From assembly GCF_024125445.1 (NCBI RefSeq), contig NZ_JAMXWM010000031.1, positions 1-54,274 on the forward strand: a stretch of DNA of 54,274 nucleotides. The letters are read 5' to 3'. The notes beneath the pieces were generated by a model that did no database searches, was not told the DNA's origin, and saw only the letters and a list, made by a program, of their open reading frames with translations. Of this stretch, positions 32,905 through 41,265 are shown in pieces (position 1 is the stretch's first letter; the number at the start of each line of letters is the position of its first letter). Source of the DNA: Sporolactobacillus shoreicorticis (lineage in GTDB: Bacteria > Bacillota > Bacilli > Bacillales > Sporolactobacillaceae). Position numbers and translations under genes: made by a program.

Positions 32905-33264
32905 ATGGCGATGTACGCATTTAAGAGGCTAATAGACAAGTATAATGTCAGCTTCGATCTACAACGCAAAGCGGAGGGTCGTTATGACGACAGTGGTGAG
33001 GGGGTGGAAGGCTTAAGCGATCCAGAGCCTGGTAATGGAGCCATTGTTCCTCTGCCACAATCTTTGATTTATCAAAGTGGTGGAGCACTGACACAGTATG
33101 ATCGCAACTTATACACGGATTTGGACATTCCTTTGCAGAGCAAGATCAACTATAAGGATGTGCATTATACGATCGTGTCAAAAACACCATTCAGTGATTA
33201 TGCAGACTTTAATCTATATGTGCTTAAGTCAGACGATACGCAGAATAGTGGTGGGTTATCATGA
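32905..33264 (+). CDS. Putative head closure protein
   Basis: 119 aa, beta-rich, ending in DFNLYVLKSDD. Start ATG at 32905 with GAGGTGG upstream. By gene order it should be the stopper or closure protein; no strong motif is visible. Confidence 0.7.
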   Translation: MAMYAFKRLIDKYNVSFDLQRKAEGRYDDSGEGVEGLSDPEPGNGAIVPLPQSLIYQSGGALTQYDRNLYTDLDIPLQSKINYKDVHYTIVSKTPFSDYADFNLYVLKSDDTQNSGGLS

Positions 33265-33737
33265 TTGATTATACAGCCATCAATACGGCGCTCATCAGCG
33301 CTATTAAGAGCAAACTCAACTATTCCGTAATCGTTGCGAATAGCTCAGGCACGCAGCCTGCGTATCCGTTCTGCACATTTACAGTCATCACACCCTATCT
33401 CCCGATTGGTGCAGGAGAGTTGACTGCCAACTCACTGACGGAGCATGTTGAAATCGTCATTTCATTTACTTGGCATACGAAAAGCCATTCAGAGGCTCTT
33501 AATTTAGCTATGCAGACAGCAACGCTGTTTAAGCTGACATCTGTACGGCAGATGCTAAGCGATCAAGGCATTGTCGCAGTCAGTACAACGAACTCATCAA
33601 GTCGCGACACTTTTTTAACTGTAGACACCGAGCGATCAGCTGGTTTTGATCTTAGAATCCGTGTTGCAAATGTCGTTCAGGACAATGACACTGAAATAAT
33701 TGATCAAGTCTCAACACCAATAAATACAAATCAATAA
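33261..33737 (+). CDS. Tail completion/neck protein
   Basis: 158 aa. SGTQPAYPFCTFTVITPYLP and VEIVISFTWHTKSHSEALNL fit the neck protein family located before sheath in myophages. Coupled to the previous gene (ATGA). Confidence 0.8.
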   Translation: MIDYTAINTALISAIKSKLNYSVIVANSSGTQPAYPFCTFTVITPYLPIGAGELTANSLTEHVEIVISFTWHTKSHSEALNLAMQTATLFKLTSVRQMLSDQGIVAVSTTNSSSRDTFLTVDTERSAGFDLRIRVANVVQDNDTEIIDQVSTPINTNQ

Positions 33738-33749
33738 GGAGGCAACAAC

Positions 33750-34814
33750 ATGCCAGTTCAAGATGTACATGTCATTATCAATCTTGTAAAACCGGCTGCC
33801 CTGATCGGATTAGGGCGGATTTTAATTTTGGCCAACAAGCCAGGAGAATCGACGTTTAAATCTTATACGGATTTGGACAGTATCAAGGCGGATTATGCGG
33901 ATACAACCAATGCTTATAAAAAAGCTTCAGCTATTTTCGCGCAGGGAAGTAATCGACCAGATTTAATTTATATTGCCAATTATGATCCGGCGGCCGATGG
34001 TGATGAAACACCAGGATATAAGCTAACTGAAGCCATTACCGCCTACGCAGAAAAGGATTGGGAATTTTTAATTCTCGCAGACGCAGAGCAGGAGGACAAA
34101 GTTGCAGCGGCACCAGCAGTCGAAGCACTCGGAATCAAATTCCTCGTTGTCAAAATTGAGGACGAAGCCAGTCGTGCGGCATTTAAAACTTATGATCGCA
34201 CGATTGTGTTCTATCATCCGGTTGCGGATGAACATCCGGACGCTGCACTTGTGGGTGCTTGCGGATCTCAAACCGTTGGCAGTATCACATGGAAGTTTAA
34301 AACGCTGCTCGGTATTACGCCGCAGGACTTCACGACCGCGCAAGTGCAGGCCATTCATGGCGATGGAGCAATTGCTTACGTGACCAAAGCGGGCATTCCA
34401 CAAACATCCGAGGGCATTGTGGGTTCTGGTGAATATATCGATGTTATTCATAGCAAAGACTGGATCAAGGTCAATATGGAGCACTCGATCCAAGTCGCAC
34501 TATCAAATGCCAAGAAAATCTCATTTGACAACACCGGTATTGGTATTTTGGAAGGCCAGGTAACCAACGTCCTTCAACAAGCGTTCACAAATGGAATTAT
34601 TGCAACGGATGCAGATGGTCAGCCGATCTATACAATCACTGCAAAGACTCGTGATGAAGTCGATGGAACGGACATTGCAAGCCGTACCTATAACGGTCTA
34701 TCCTTCAGCTTTGAACTCGCTGGTGCCATCCATCAGGCGACAATCACCGGCGAAATCAGTGAAGGAAGTTCAGGGTCAAGCAGTTCAGGATCCGGAAGTA
34801 CCACTACTCCCTGA
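33750..34814 (+). CDS. Tail sheath protein (DUF3383 type)
   Basis: 354 aa. It begins VHVIINLVKPAALIGLGRIL; ANYDP, LADAEQEDKVAAAPAVEALG and SGEYIDVIHSKDWIKVNMEH fit the DUF3383 sheath group. It ends in a Ser/Gly/Thr-rich linker and CCC-TGA. In the +1 frame the text continues DAPQNFTVSGITGTSATVSQ to TAA at 34873-34875. Its presence makes this a contractile-tailed phage. AAGGAGGCAACAAC precedes the ATG. Confidence 0.93.
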   Translation: MPVQDVHVIINLVKPAALIGLGRILILANKPGESTFKSYTDLDSIKADYADTTNAYKKASAIFAQGSNRPDLIYIANYDPAADGDETPGYKLTEAITAYAEKDWEFLILADAEQEDKVAAAPAVEALGIKFLVVKIEDEASRAAFKTYDRTIVFYHPVADEHPDAALVGACGSQTVGSITWKFKTLLGITPQDFTTAQVQAIHGDGAIAYVTKAGIPQTSEGIVGSGEYIDVIHSKDWIKVNMEHSIQVALSNAKKISFDNTGIGILEGQVTNVLQQAFTNGIIATDADGQPIYTITAKTRDEVDGTDIASRTYNGLSFSFELAGAIHQATITGEISEGSSGSSSSGSGSTTTP

Positions 34815-34875
34815 TGCACCCCAAAACTTTACGGTTAGTGGCATAACGGGAACATCCGCAACCGTTAGCCAGTAA
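34809..34875 (+). other. Sheath +1 frameshift site, Fn3-like extension and hairpin
   Basis: CCC (34809-34811) precedes TGA. Slipping to CCT reads through 20 further residues. The RNA folds as GGTTAGTGG (34833-34841) with CCGTTAGCC (34862-34870), and an inner CGG (34847-34849) with CCG (34856-34858). All spacings (5, 3, 6, 3, 3) equal those of the capsid copy, and the paired bases differ in compensating ways. Confidence 0.65.
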
Positions 34876-34981
34876 GGGAATAGGGGCTTTTATTGCTGCT
34901 CTGTCAATGGCCGCTCGTAGGCCGGTTAATGTCTGCGCGGTCGGAAAGAATTCCAATTCATTTCTTTGAAAGGGGAAAATC

Positions 34982-35767
34982 ATGGCTGACAAATTAAATA
35001 TCTATCTAAAAAAGAAAACGGATGCCGGTTTCGCTAAAGTCGCGTCTGATGTAACACTTCCTTATCAATTTCAAGATCTTAATCCCGGTACGGATTATGA
35101 GGTTGGTGGGAAACTTGAGAACGCTTCAGGTGAAGGGCCGATGAACACGCCGACAGAATTTACCACGATTTCTATACCGGATGCGCCGACAATCGCAATA
35201 GTAGCTGGCAATGGAAAGATTGACTTTACGCTTACCGCTGGTGCGAGTGATGGGGTACCGAGCAACGGTCAAAACGATTTGACTGGATTTAAGGTGCTTT
35301 GGAAAACAGCTTCAGGATCTGAAAACTGGACAACCATCAACAATGATCCAGATCAGCTTACTGGATCTATTACCGGGCTGACGAACGGAACCGACTACCA
35401 AGTTAAGGCGGTTGCCGTTAATGCAGCGGGCGAAAGTGCTGCAGGCACAACACAGCATGCGACACCGGCAACCGTACCAGGTAAACCGACAGCCACAGTT
35501 GAGGAGGGTGACGCATCAGGTAACTATACCGTCACCGCGCCAACCGATAACGGTGGATCAGCAATCACGAGCTATGTCTATCGTCTGAAAAAGACAAGTG
35601 ATGCCACATGGGGTACACAGGTTGATATGGGTACCGACTTGACAGGTGCAGTTGCAGAACTTGAAAACGGTACGGAATATTCGATTGAGTTTGCGGCAGT
35701 CAATGCAATTGGTCAAAGTCCATGGGATGATTCACTTGCCGTTCACTTTACGCCTACTGCAGCTTAA
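34982..35767 (+). CDS. Fibronectin type III repeat protein
   Basis: 261 aa. It comprises the C-terminal strands of one Fn3 domain (LNIYLKKKTDAGFAKV, then DLNPGTDYEVGGKLENASGE), and two complete Fn3 domains (APTIAIVAGNGKIDFTLTAG...; GKPTATVEEGDASGNYTVTA...). The first domain lacks its A and B strands, which is exactly what the sheath extension encodes upstream. GAAAGGGG precedes the ATG. Fn3 on phage particles is thought to aid adhesion; this may decorate the tail. Confidence 0.88.
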   Translation: MADKLNIYLKKKTDAGFAKVASDVTLPYQFQDLNPGTDYEVGGKLENASGEGPMNTPTEFTTISIPDAPTIAIVAGNGKIDFTLTAGASDGVPSNGQNDLTGFKVLWKTASGSENWTTINNDPDQLTGSITGLTNGTDYQVKAVAVNAAGESAAGTTQHATPATVPGKPTATVEEGDASGNYTVTAPTDNGGSAITSYVYRLKKTSDATWGTQVDMGTDLTGAVAELENGTEYSIEFAAVNAIGQSPWDDSLAVHFTPTAA

Positions 35768-35790
35768 ATAAAAAAGGAGGATGAACACAA

Positions 35791-36195
35791 ATGAGTAATG
35801 AAGTGCATGAATATGATGCGAATAATGTGACCGTGACCGTTGACGGAGTTGTGATTACTGGTTATTCGGACGGTTCACTTGTCGAAGCGTCTCAAGACAA
35901 TGATAATTTTGACACAAAGGTATCCGCACAAGGTGATGTTGGCGTTGCAACCAGTAACAACCCACTCGGAACCATTAAGCTTACGCTGGCGCAGACTTCT
36001 CCGTCAGTTTCTTATCTGAACAAGTTGGCAAATGCAAAGAAAACCATTGCGATCTGGGCGACTTCGAACAGTGAAATTAAAGAGAAAGTTGGGGGAACAA
36101 AGGCGAAAATTAAGAAGCCTGCGGACGTTAAACTTTCAAAAAGCATTGAAGACCGTGAATTTGAGTTTTCCGTTTTTGACTATGCGGTTATCTGA
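35791..36195 (+). CDS. Tail tube protein (DUF3277-like)
   Basis: 134 aa, beta-rich. VTVDGVVITGYSDGSLVEAS and the end SIEDREFEFSVFDYAVI match the myophage tube family that follows DUF3383 sheaths. AAGGAGGATGAACACAA precedes the ATG. Confidence 0.9.
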   Translation: MSNEVHEYDANNVTVTVDGVVITGYSDGSLVEASQDNDNFDTKVSAQGDVGVATSNNPLGTIKLTLAQTSPSVSYLNKLANAKKTIAIWATSNSEIKEKVGGTKAKIKKPADVKLSKSIEDREFEFSVFDYAVI

Positions 36196-36278
36196 TGTCT
36201 CGGAGAAGAAATAAAAGAAGGCGGCCTGAGAAGGTCGTCTTTAATTATATTAAAAATTGTCAAAGGGAGCGGAAAAGC

Positions 36279-36533
36279 ATGGCTAAATTTGGTGAACAAA
36301 AAGTTGTTGAAATTGAGGGAACGGAATACACATTGCAACATCCCGGCGTGCGCGAAGCGGTTAAGCTTCGTGACCGTGCGAAGGATGTCAATGGACAGAT
36401 GAATGAAGAAAAATATTACGGCGCACTCATGGAACACGTGGTTGTGCAGCCGAAAGTGAATTGGGCGTATTGGGATGAACATGACGGTTTCAACGATCTG
36501 ATGGTCGAAGCGGCCACGTTTCTTAACGCCTAA
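36279..36533 (+). CDS. Tail assembly chaperone, G part
   Basis: 84 aa. VVEIEGTEYTLQHPGVREAV is typical of tail chaperones. The ATG at 36279 has AAAGGGAGC upstream. It precedes the tape measure gene and is followed by an overlapping-frame second part, as in lambda gpG/gpGT-like pairs. Confidence 0.82.
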   Translation: MAKFGEQKVVEIEGTEYTLQHPGVREAVKLRDRAKDVNGQMNEEKYYGALMEHVVVQPKVNWAYWDEHDGFNDLMVEAATFLNA

Positions 36534-36714
36534 GCCAAAAAGCAAGGGCTATTACAAAAGGAAAGCACGGGAACAATGGTATTTCTGGCGACCGATCATG
36601 AGCGAGAAAATCAGCTATGAAGAAGCCTGTCGGATGTCTCTGGACGACTTAATGGAGTGCAATGCCGCGCTAGATATTGCTATTGAGCAAGTAAAAGACC
36701 AATCAAAAAATTGA
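36534..36714 (+). CDS. Tail assembly chaperone, T part (via frameshift)
   Basis: In the +1 (equivalently -2) frame relative to the G part, the sequence reads PKSKGYYKRKAREQWYFWRP, then IMSEKISYEEACRMSLDDLM to TGA at 36712. There is no start codon with a ribosome site, so it must be made by frameshifting near TTTCTTAACGCC (36519-36530) just before the TAA. The exact slip codon is uncertain; +1 from TTT to TTC is possible. Confidence 0.65.
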
Positions 36715-36743
36715 GTTTCAGCAGAACTGAGGCTCTTTTTTTA
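36713..36743 (+). terminator. Terminator-like hairpin before the tape measure gene
   Basis: GAGTTTCAG pairs over nine positions with CTGAGGCTC (two G-U), loop CAGAA, followed by TTTTTTT. It could attenuate expression of downstream tail genes. Confidence 0.65.
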
Positions 36744-36768
36744 TTTGTCATCGGGGGGAGGTGGTTAG

Positions 36769-39700
36769 GTGGCTTTAAGAGAGACAAATGTCGAAGTCAA
36801 CATTCTTGGCAACGTGGAGCCGTTAAAACGCATCAACGAAATGATGGATAACGTGATGAAAACGGCAGATAAAATGGGCGCCATTCTTGATAAAGCTATG
36901 GGTGGAGTCAAAACATCGTCTAATGGTGCATCAAGCGCGATCAATGAAGTCCAGAAGGCTGCGAATACGGCAAAGAGCAATATTTCAGGACTTGGAAACA
37001 CCGCAACAGAAGCGCGGACAAAGATGGACCATATGTCTCATTCCATGCATGGCATGGGTAATGAAGCGGCTTCACTGTCCGAAAGGCTTCATCAGAATAT
37101 GGGCGATCTCATGATGGCCAGCGCTTCATTGACGGCTGCTGGTTATGGAGTCGCAAAAGCCGTTGGCTATACAGTTAAGTCTGCTGCTGATTTTAACCAA
37201 GAGATGGCGAATACGAAATCTGTAATGAATCCTGCAGAAGTAAATAAGTACAGTGGTGCGCTGCAAAATCTAGCGATACAGCAAGGTATAAAAACAAAAT
37301 ATAGTGCTGTTGAAGCAGCACAAGCCGAAGGCGAATTGGCAAAAGCAGGTGTTTCTGTCCATCAAATCATGCATGGTGCATTGGCCGGTTCTCTAAACTT
37401 AGCCACGGCAGGAGAACTAAATTTAAAAGATGCTGCTGAGATTGCAAGTACGGCTCTAAACACCTTCCACGACCGAGGAATGACAGTTTCTAAAGCAGCA
37501 GATATTCTTGCTGGTGCAGCGAACGCGAGTGCCACGGATGTCGGAGAATTAAAGTATTCATTGTCCATGTCGGCGACCGTGGCAGCTGGTCTTGGGGCGA
37601 CATTGAAGGGAACAAGTACCACGCTAGCAGTATTTGCTCAAAACGGTCTCAAAGGTTCGGATGCCGGAACATCTCTAAAAACAATGATGTCACGGCTCCA
37701 TCCAATGACTAAAGATCAGTGGGCAATGTTTGAGCAATTAGGTTTGACGACCGTTGATGCTAGTAAAGCAATGCAGGTGCTTCGTGATCATGGAGTCAAG
37801 CCTTTATCCAACGACAGCGGTACACTGATGCGACAGATGGAACAACTCGCAGCGAAAATAACGAACAGCAAGGTTGGATCAACAAAAGCGACCAAAGAAT
37901 TTACTGCACTTGCAAATGGTACGGGCGCTGTTCACAGTGCGTTCTTTAAAGCAAATGGACAAGTAAAAAGTTTCTCTTCAATCGCACAATTGCTGAAAAC
38001 ACATCTGAACAGTTTGAATGGAGAACAAAGGCAAGCTGCTCTATACACCATGTTTGGCTCAGATGCTATTCGAGGCGCCAATATTCTTTATAAAGAGGGT
38101 GCCAAGGGCGTTGATTCCATGGCAAAATCCATGTCCAAGATCAAGGCCGCAGACGTAGCCAAACAGAAGATGGATACGTTCAAAGGTTCAGTTGAGCAGT
38201 TAAGAGGCAATCTTGAGACCATGGGTATTGTCTATGGTAACCTTATTCTTCCGGCATTTGGTAAATTTGTGGGATTGTTGACTAATGTCGTCAATTTTAT
38301 GACACGATTGCCCGCACCTTTAAAAATAGCAGTGATTGTATTGACATCAATGGCGGCGGCGATTTTGTTGGCAAGCGGAGCAGCTATTGGTTTAACAATG
38401 ACACTTGGTGCGTTGAGTATGGCAACTTCAGCTTTTGGTATTTCATTGGCTGCTCTTGTATGGCCTATAACTCTTGTTGTGGCTGCCATTGCCGCTCTAG
38501 CTGCCGCAGCATACCTAATCGTTAAAAACTGGTGGCCGATTAAAGGATTCTTTTCCAATCTATGGAGTGGTACCGTCAGCGTTACCAAAAATGCATTGCA
38601 TGGCATTTCGAGCACAGCGGTTTCGGCTTATAATGGCGCGAGATCCGGCATTTCATCTGCGATGCGTGGGATTGCTTCGTTATCAAGCACTGTATGGCAT
38701 GGAATCAGCTCAACAGCGATTGCGATTGTAAAGCCTTTTATCACGGCAGTGATGACCGTTTTCAAAGCAATGAGTCCAGGATTGACTTCGATCATGAATG
38801 GAATAAAAACCATCATGCGTGGGCTGTGGTTGGGCATAAAGACCGTAATACTCGGTCCTGTTTTGCTGATTCTCGACCTTGTTACGGGTGATTTCCAACA
38901 TCTACGTTCAGATGCAATCGGTATCTTTAACAATCTTCGAAAATCATTAGGAATGATTTGGAGCGGAATCAAAGGGGTTATCGGTGGTTATGTTTCAGCC
39001 ATTTATGGAGGAGCAAAAGCCGGATTCAATTTGATGAAGAATACTGTCTTGAACATTGTTAAGGGAATCAGGACGGGGGTCTCGGCAATTTGGAACGGAA
39101 TAAAGAATTTCATCTTCAACATCATTCCCAAAATCGGTTCAAATGTAGCCAGTGGCTTTCGCACAATGAAAAGTTCTGTCGGTAGTCTGATGGGTGACAT
39201 CTGGAAAGCTGTCACCAACAAATTTAATGACATTGTTGATGGTGCCAAATCATTGCCTGGTAAGATCGGCAACGGAATTAAAAACATGGCTGTGCATGCT
39301 GTTGACGGAATAAAAGATATGGCGAATGCTTTGGTTAAAAAATTCCGCTCCATTTTGGGCATTCATTCGCCGTCTACAGTGTTTACTAAAATGGGCGGTC
39401 ACATTGTCCAAGGGCTGATTAATGGTCTGTCTGTTGGCAATTTAAAGAGTCTAGGCATGAGTGTTCTAAAAGATTTTGGCGGTGGTGTTGTTCAGGGATG
39501 GAACAACGTCAAATCCTTCTTCTCCGGAATGCTTGGTGGCGGATCGGGCGGAAGTAAAAGCGTTACGGGTTGGCTGACAGCGGCACTTGGGGCGACAGGA
39601 ACACCGCTCTCTTGGCTACAGCCACTGACAACAATCGCCATGAAGGAATCCGGCGGAAATCCGAATGCAGTGAACCGTTGGGATAGCAATGCGAAGGCTG

Positions 39701-40272
39701 GGCACCCGTCCATGGGACTGATGCAAACAATTGGCAGCACATTTAACGCCTACAAATTGCCGAATCTTGGCGGAATCTTGAACCCGGTTGCTAATGCGGC
39801 AGCGTCCATTCGCTATATCAAATCACGCTACGGATCTGTGTTTAATGTTCCCGGCATCAAATCAATGGCATCGGGCGGAGGTTACAAAGGGTATGCTTCA
39901 GGCGGAGAAGTGCGAACACCGCAGATTGCAGCACTTGCGGAACACAGGTATCCCGAATTCGTTATTTCAACCGAACCGGCCATGCGAAGGCGATCACTTG
40001 GATTATTTAATCGATTGGGGCAAGCGCTTGGCGTGATCCAATCTCCTGGTACAGCGAATGCCCAGGCTCAGACTTCGGCCTACACACCGGAAACGTCGCA
40101 GACCACAACCTACAACCGGTCATCTCGATCCATGGAATACCATCCGGAAATCCATGTGACCGTAAAGGGTGACGGAAGCACAACTGGAAATGTGAAAAAA
40201 GCCGTAAAAGAAGCGCTTGACGATCATTACAAAGAAATGGCCGGGCTGTACGATCCGGGGGTGGCCTACTGA
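36769..40272 (+). CDS. Tape measure protein with lytic transglycosylase domain
   Basis: 1167 aa. The N-terminal half is coiled-coil and Ala/Gly-rich; hydrophobic segments lie near residues 525-600. The C-terminal SLT-like domain (about 950-1040) has WLQPLTTIAMKESGGNPNAV and MGLMQTIGSTFNAYKLP, with Glu in KESGG as catalytic residue. It sets tail length and may locally open the wall during infection. It starts with GTG at 36769 after GGGGGGAGGTGG. Confidence 0.95.
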   Translation: MALRETNVEVNILGNVEPLKRINEMMDNVMKTADKMGAILDKAMGGVKTSSNGASSAINEVQKAANTAKSNISGLGNTATEARTKMDHMSHSMHGMGNEAASLSERLHQNMGDLMMASASLTAAGYGVAKAVGYTVKSAADFNQEMANTKSVMNPAEVNKYSGALQNLAIQQGIKTKYSAVEAAQAEGELAKAGVSVHQIMHGALAGSLNLATAGELNLKDAAEIASTALNTFHDRGMTVSKAADILAGAANASATDVGELKYSLSMSATVAAGLGATLKGTSTTLAVFAQNGLKGSDAGTSLKTMMSRLHPMTKDQWAMFEQLGLTTVDASKAMQVLRDHGVKPLSNDSGTLMRQMEQLAAKITNSKVGSTKATKEFTALANGTGAVHSAFFKANGQVKSFSSIAQLLKTHLNSLNGEQRQAALYTMFGSDAIRGANILYKEGAKGVDSMAKSMSKIKAADVAKQKMDTFKGSVEQLRGNLETMGIVYGNLILPAFGKFVGLLTNVVNFMTRLPAPLKIAVIVLTSMAAAILLASGAAIGLTMTLGALSMATSAFGISLAALVWPITLVVAAIAALAAAAYLIVKNWWPIKGFFSNLWSGTVSVTKNALHGISSTAVSAYNGARSGISSAMRGIASLSSTVWHGISSTAIAIVKPFITAVMTVFKAMSPGLTSIMNGIKTIMRGLWLGIKTVILGPVLLILDLVTGDFQHLRSDAIGIFNNLRKSLGMIWSGIKGVIGGYVSAIYGGAKAGFNLMKNTVLNIVKGIRTGVSAIWNGIKNFIFNIIPKIGSNVASGFRTMKSSVGSLMGDIWKAVTNKFNDIVDGAKSLPGKIGNGIKNMAVHAVDGIKDMANALVKKFRSILGIHSPSTVFTKMGGHIVQGLINGLSVGNLKSLGMSVLKDFGGGVVQGWNNVKSFFSGMLGGGSGGSKSVTGWLTAALGATGTPLSWLQPLTTIAMKESGGNPNAVNRWDSNAKAGHPSMGLMQTIGSTFNAYKLPNLGGILNPVANAAASIRYIKSRYGSVFNVPGIKSMASGGGYKGYASGGEVRTPQIAALAEHRYPEFVISTEPAMRRRSLGLFNRLGQALGVIQSPGTANAQAQTSAYTPETSQTTTYNRSSRSMEYHPEIHVTVKGDGSTTGNVKKAVKEALDDHYKEMAGLYDPGVAY

Positions 40273-40844
40273 TGAAACTCGGAAAAGTAAAACTGTATAT
40301 TGAAACGGAAAAGTTGAGTAACTCCGTAACGGCTACTGCCTATCCGCTTGATCAGGGCGAACCGATTACAGATCACGTTCAACAGCAACCCCAAACATTG
40401 TCTATTGATGGATGGATATTATCAGGCAGCAGTTATAAGGCTGAGCTGCAATATTTAAGAGACAATATGCGAAAAGGAACGTTGCTGAATTATACGGGCC
40501 GAACAATATGTAAAAACGTGATTATCACAAGTATTGATGATACACGGACTGGAAATGTGGCAAATGGATCCGCGGTAAGCATTCAGCTACAGTTCATCCG
40601 AATCGTAAAAGAAAAATGGTCGAACACTAAGGCGAAGGCCAAAGCCAAGAAAAAGACCGTCGGGAAAAAGAAGAAGACAGTAAAAAAGAAAACGAGTAAG
40701 AAGTACGTGAAAATCTATCGTGGGATGACATACTGGGCAACGGCTCGAAAATATGGAACAACCGTCTCCGCGTTGGAAAAATTGAATCCGTGGCCGGCTC
40801 GCAAAATTCCATACCCAACCAAGAAAAAAATGAGAATCAGGTGA
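40272..40844 (+). CDS. Baseplate protein with LysM domain
   Basis: 190 aa. An N-terminal Dit/DUF6046-like domain (TATAYPLDQGEPITDHVQQQ, LSIDGWILSGSSYKAEL) is followed by a Lys-rich linker and a C-terminal LysM (VKIYRGMTYWATARKYGTTV). LysM proteins near the tape measure gene link tube and baseplate hub. Coupled to the tape measure stop (TGATG). Confidence 0.88.
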   Translation: MKLGKVKLYIETEKLSNSVTATAYPLDQGEPITDHVQQQPQTLSIDGWILSGSSYKAELQYLRDNMRKGTLLNYTGRTICKNVIITSIDDTRTGNVANGSAVSIQLQFIRIVKEKWSNTKAKAKAKKKTVGKKKKTVKKKTSKKYVKIYRGMTYWATARKYGTTVSALEKLNPWPARKIPYPTKKKMRIR

Positions 40845-40848
40845 TTGC

Positions 40849-41265
40849 ATGAAGCATGACTATATCGACATAGATAAAACGCAGCTGCCGTTCCGATTCG
40901 AGTGGGATTCCGAGGACGACAGTTTTTTTATCGACATCGAATACAACGAATCTCATGATTTCTTCACCGCGACTCTTTACGATGTCATGGGGAACGTCCT
41001 AGTTGCCGGTGAAAAGCTAGTGCTCAATATGCCGCTGTTTAGCGAATTTAATGATCCCGAAACGATGCCTGCGGAGATTATAACTCCACTAGATGAATCT
41101 GGGCAGGCGCAGCGCATCACGTGGGAAAACTTCGGTGTGACCGTGTTTTTATGTATTGATGATCTTCCCGACGATTCTGAGGACGACAGTGGGCCGACAG
41201 ACGATGATAAGGATGATTCGGTCGGCTTTGACTTGGATGATGGAGATGATCGTGGTGGCGACTAA
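40849..41265 (+). CDS. Baseplate plug protein (DUF6983-like)
   Basis: 138 aa, acidic. QLPFRFEWDSEDDSFFIDIE and later ITWENFGVTVFLCIDDLP match the small baseplate plug that follows the LysM gene in related myophages. The last 30 residues are almost all Asp, Gly and Ser and overlap the next gene. Confidence 0.8.
   Translation: MKHDYIDIDKTQLPFRFEWDSEDDSFFIDIEYNESHDFFTATLYDVMGNVLVAGEKLVLNMPLFSEFNDPETMPAEIITPLDESGQAQRITWENFGVTVFLCIDDLPDDSEDDSGPTDDDKDDSVGFDLDDGDDRGGD

Noticed and set aside
34591-34875. A separate 94-codon gene in the +1 frame of the sheath
   Set aside because: Only its last 20 codons look like protein (Fn3 strands); the earlier part overlaps sheath codons and reads as shadow. It is the frameshift extension instead.
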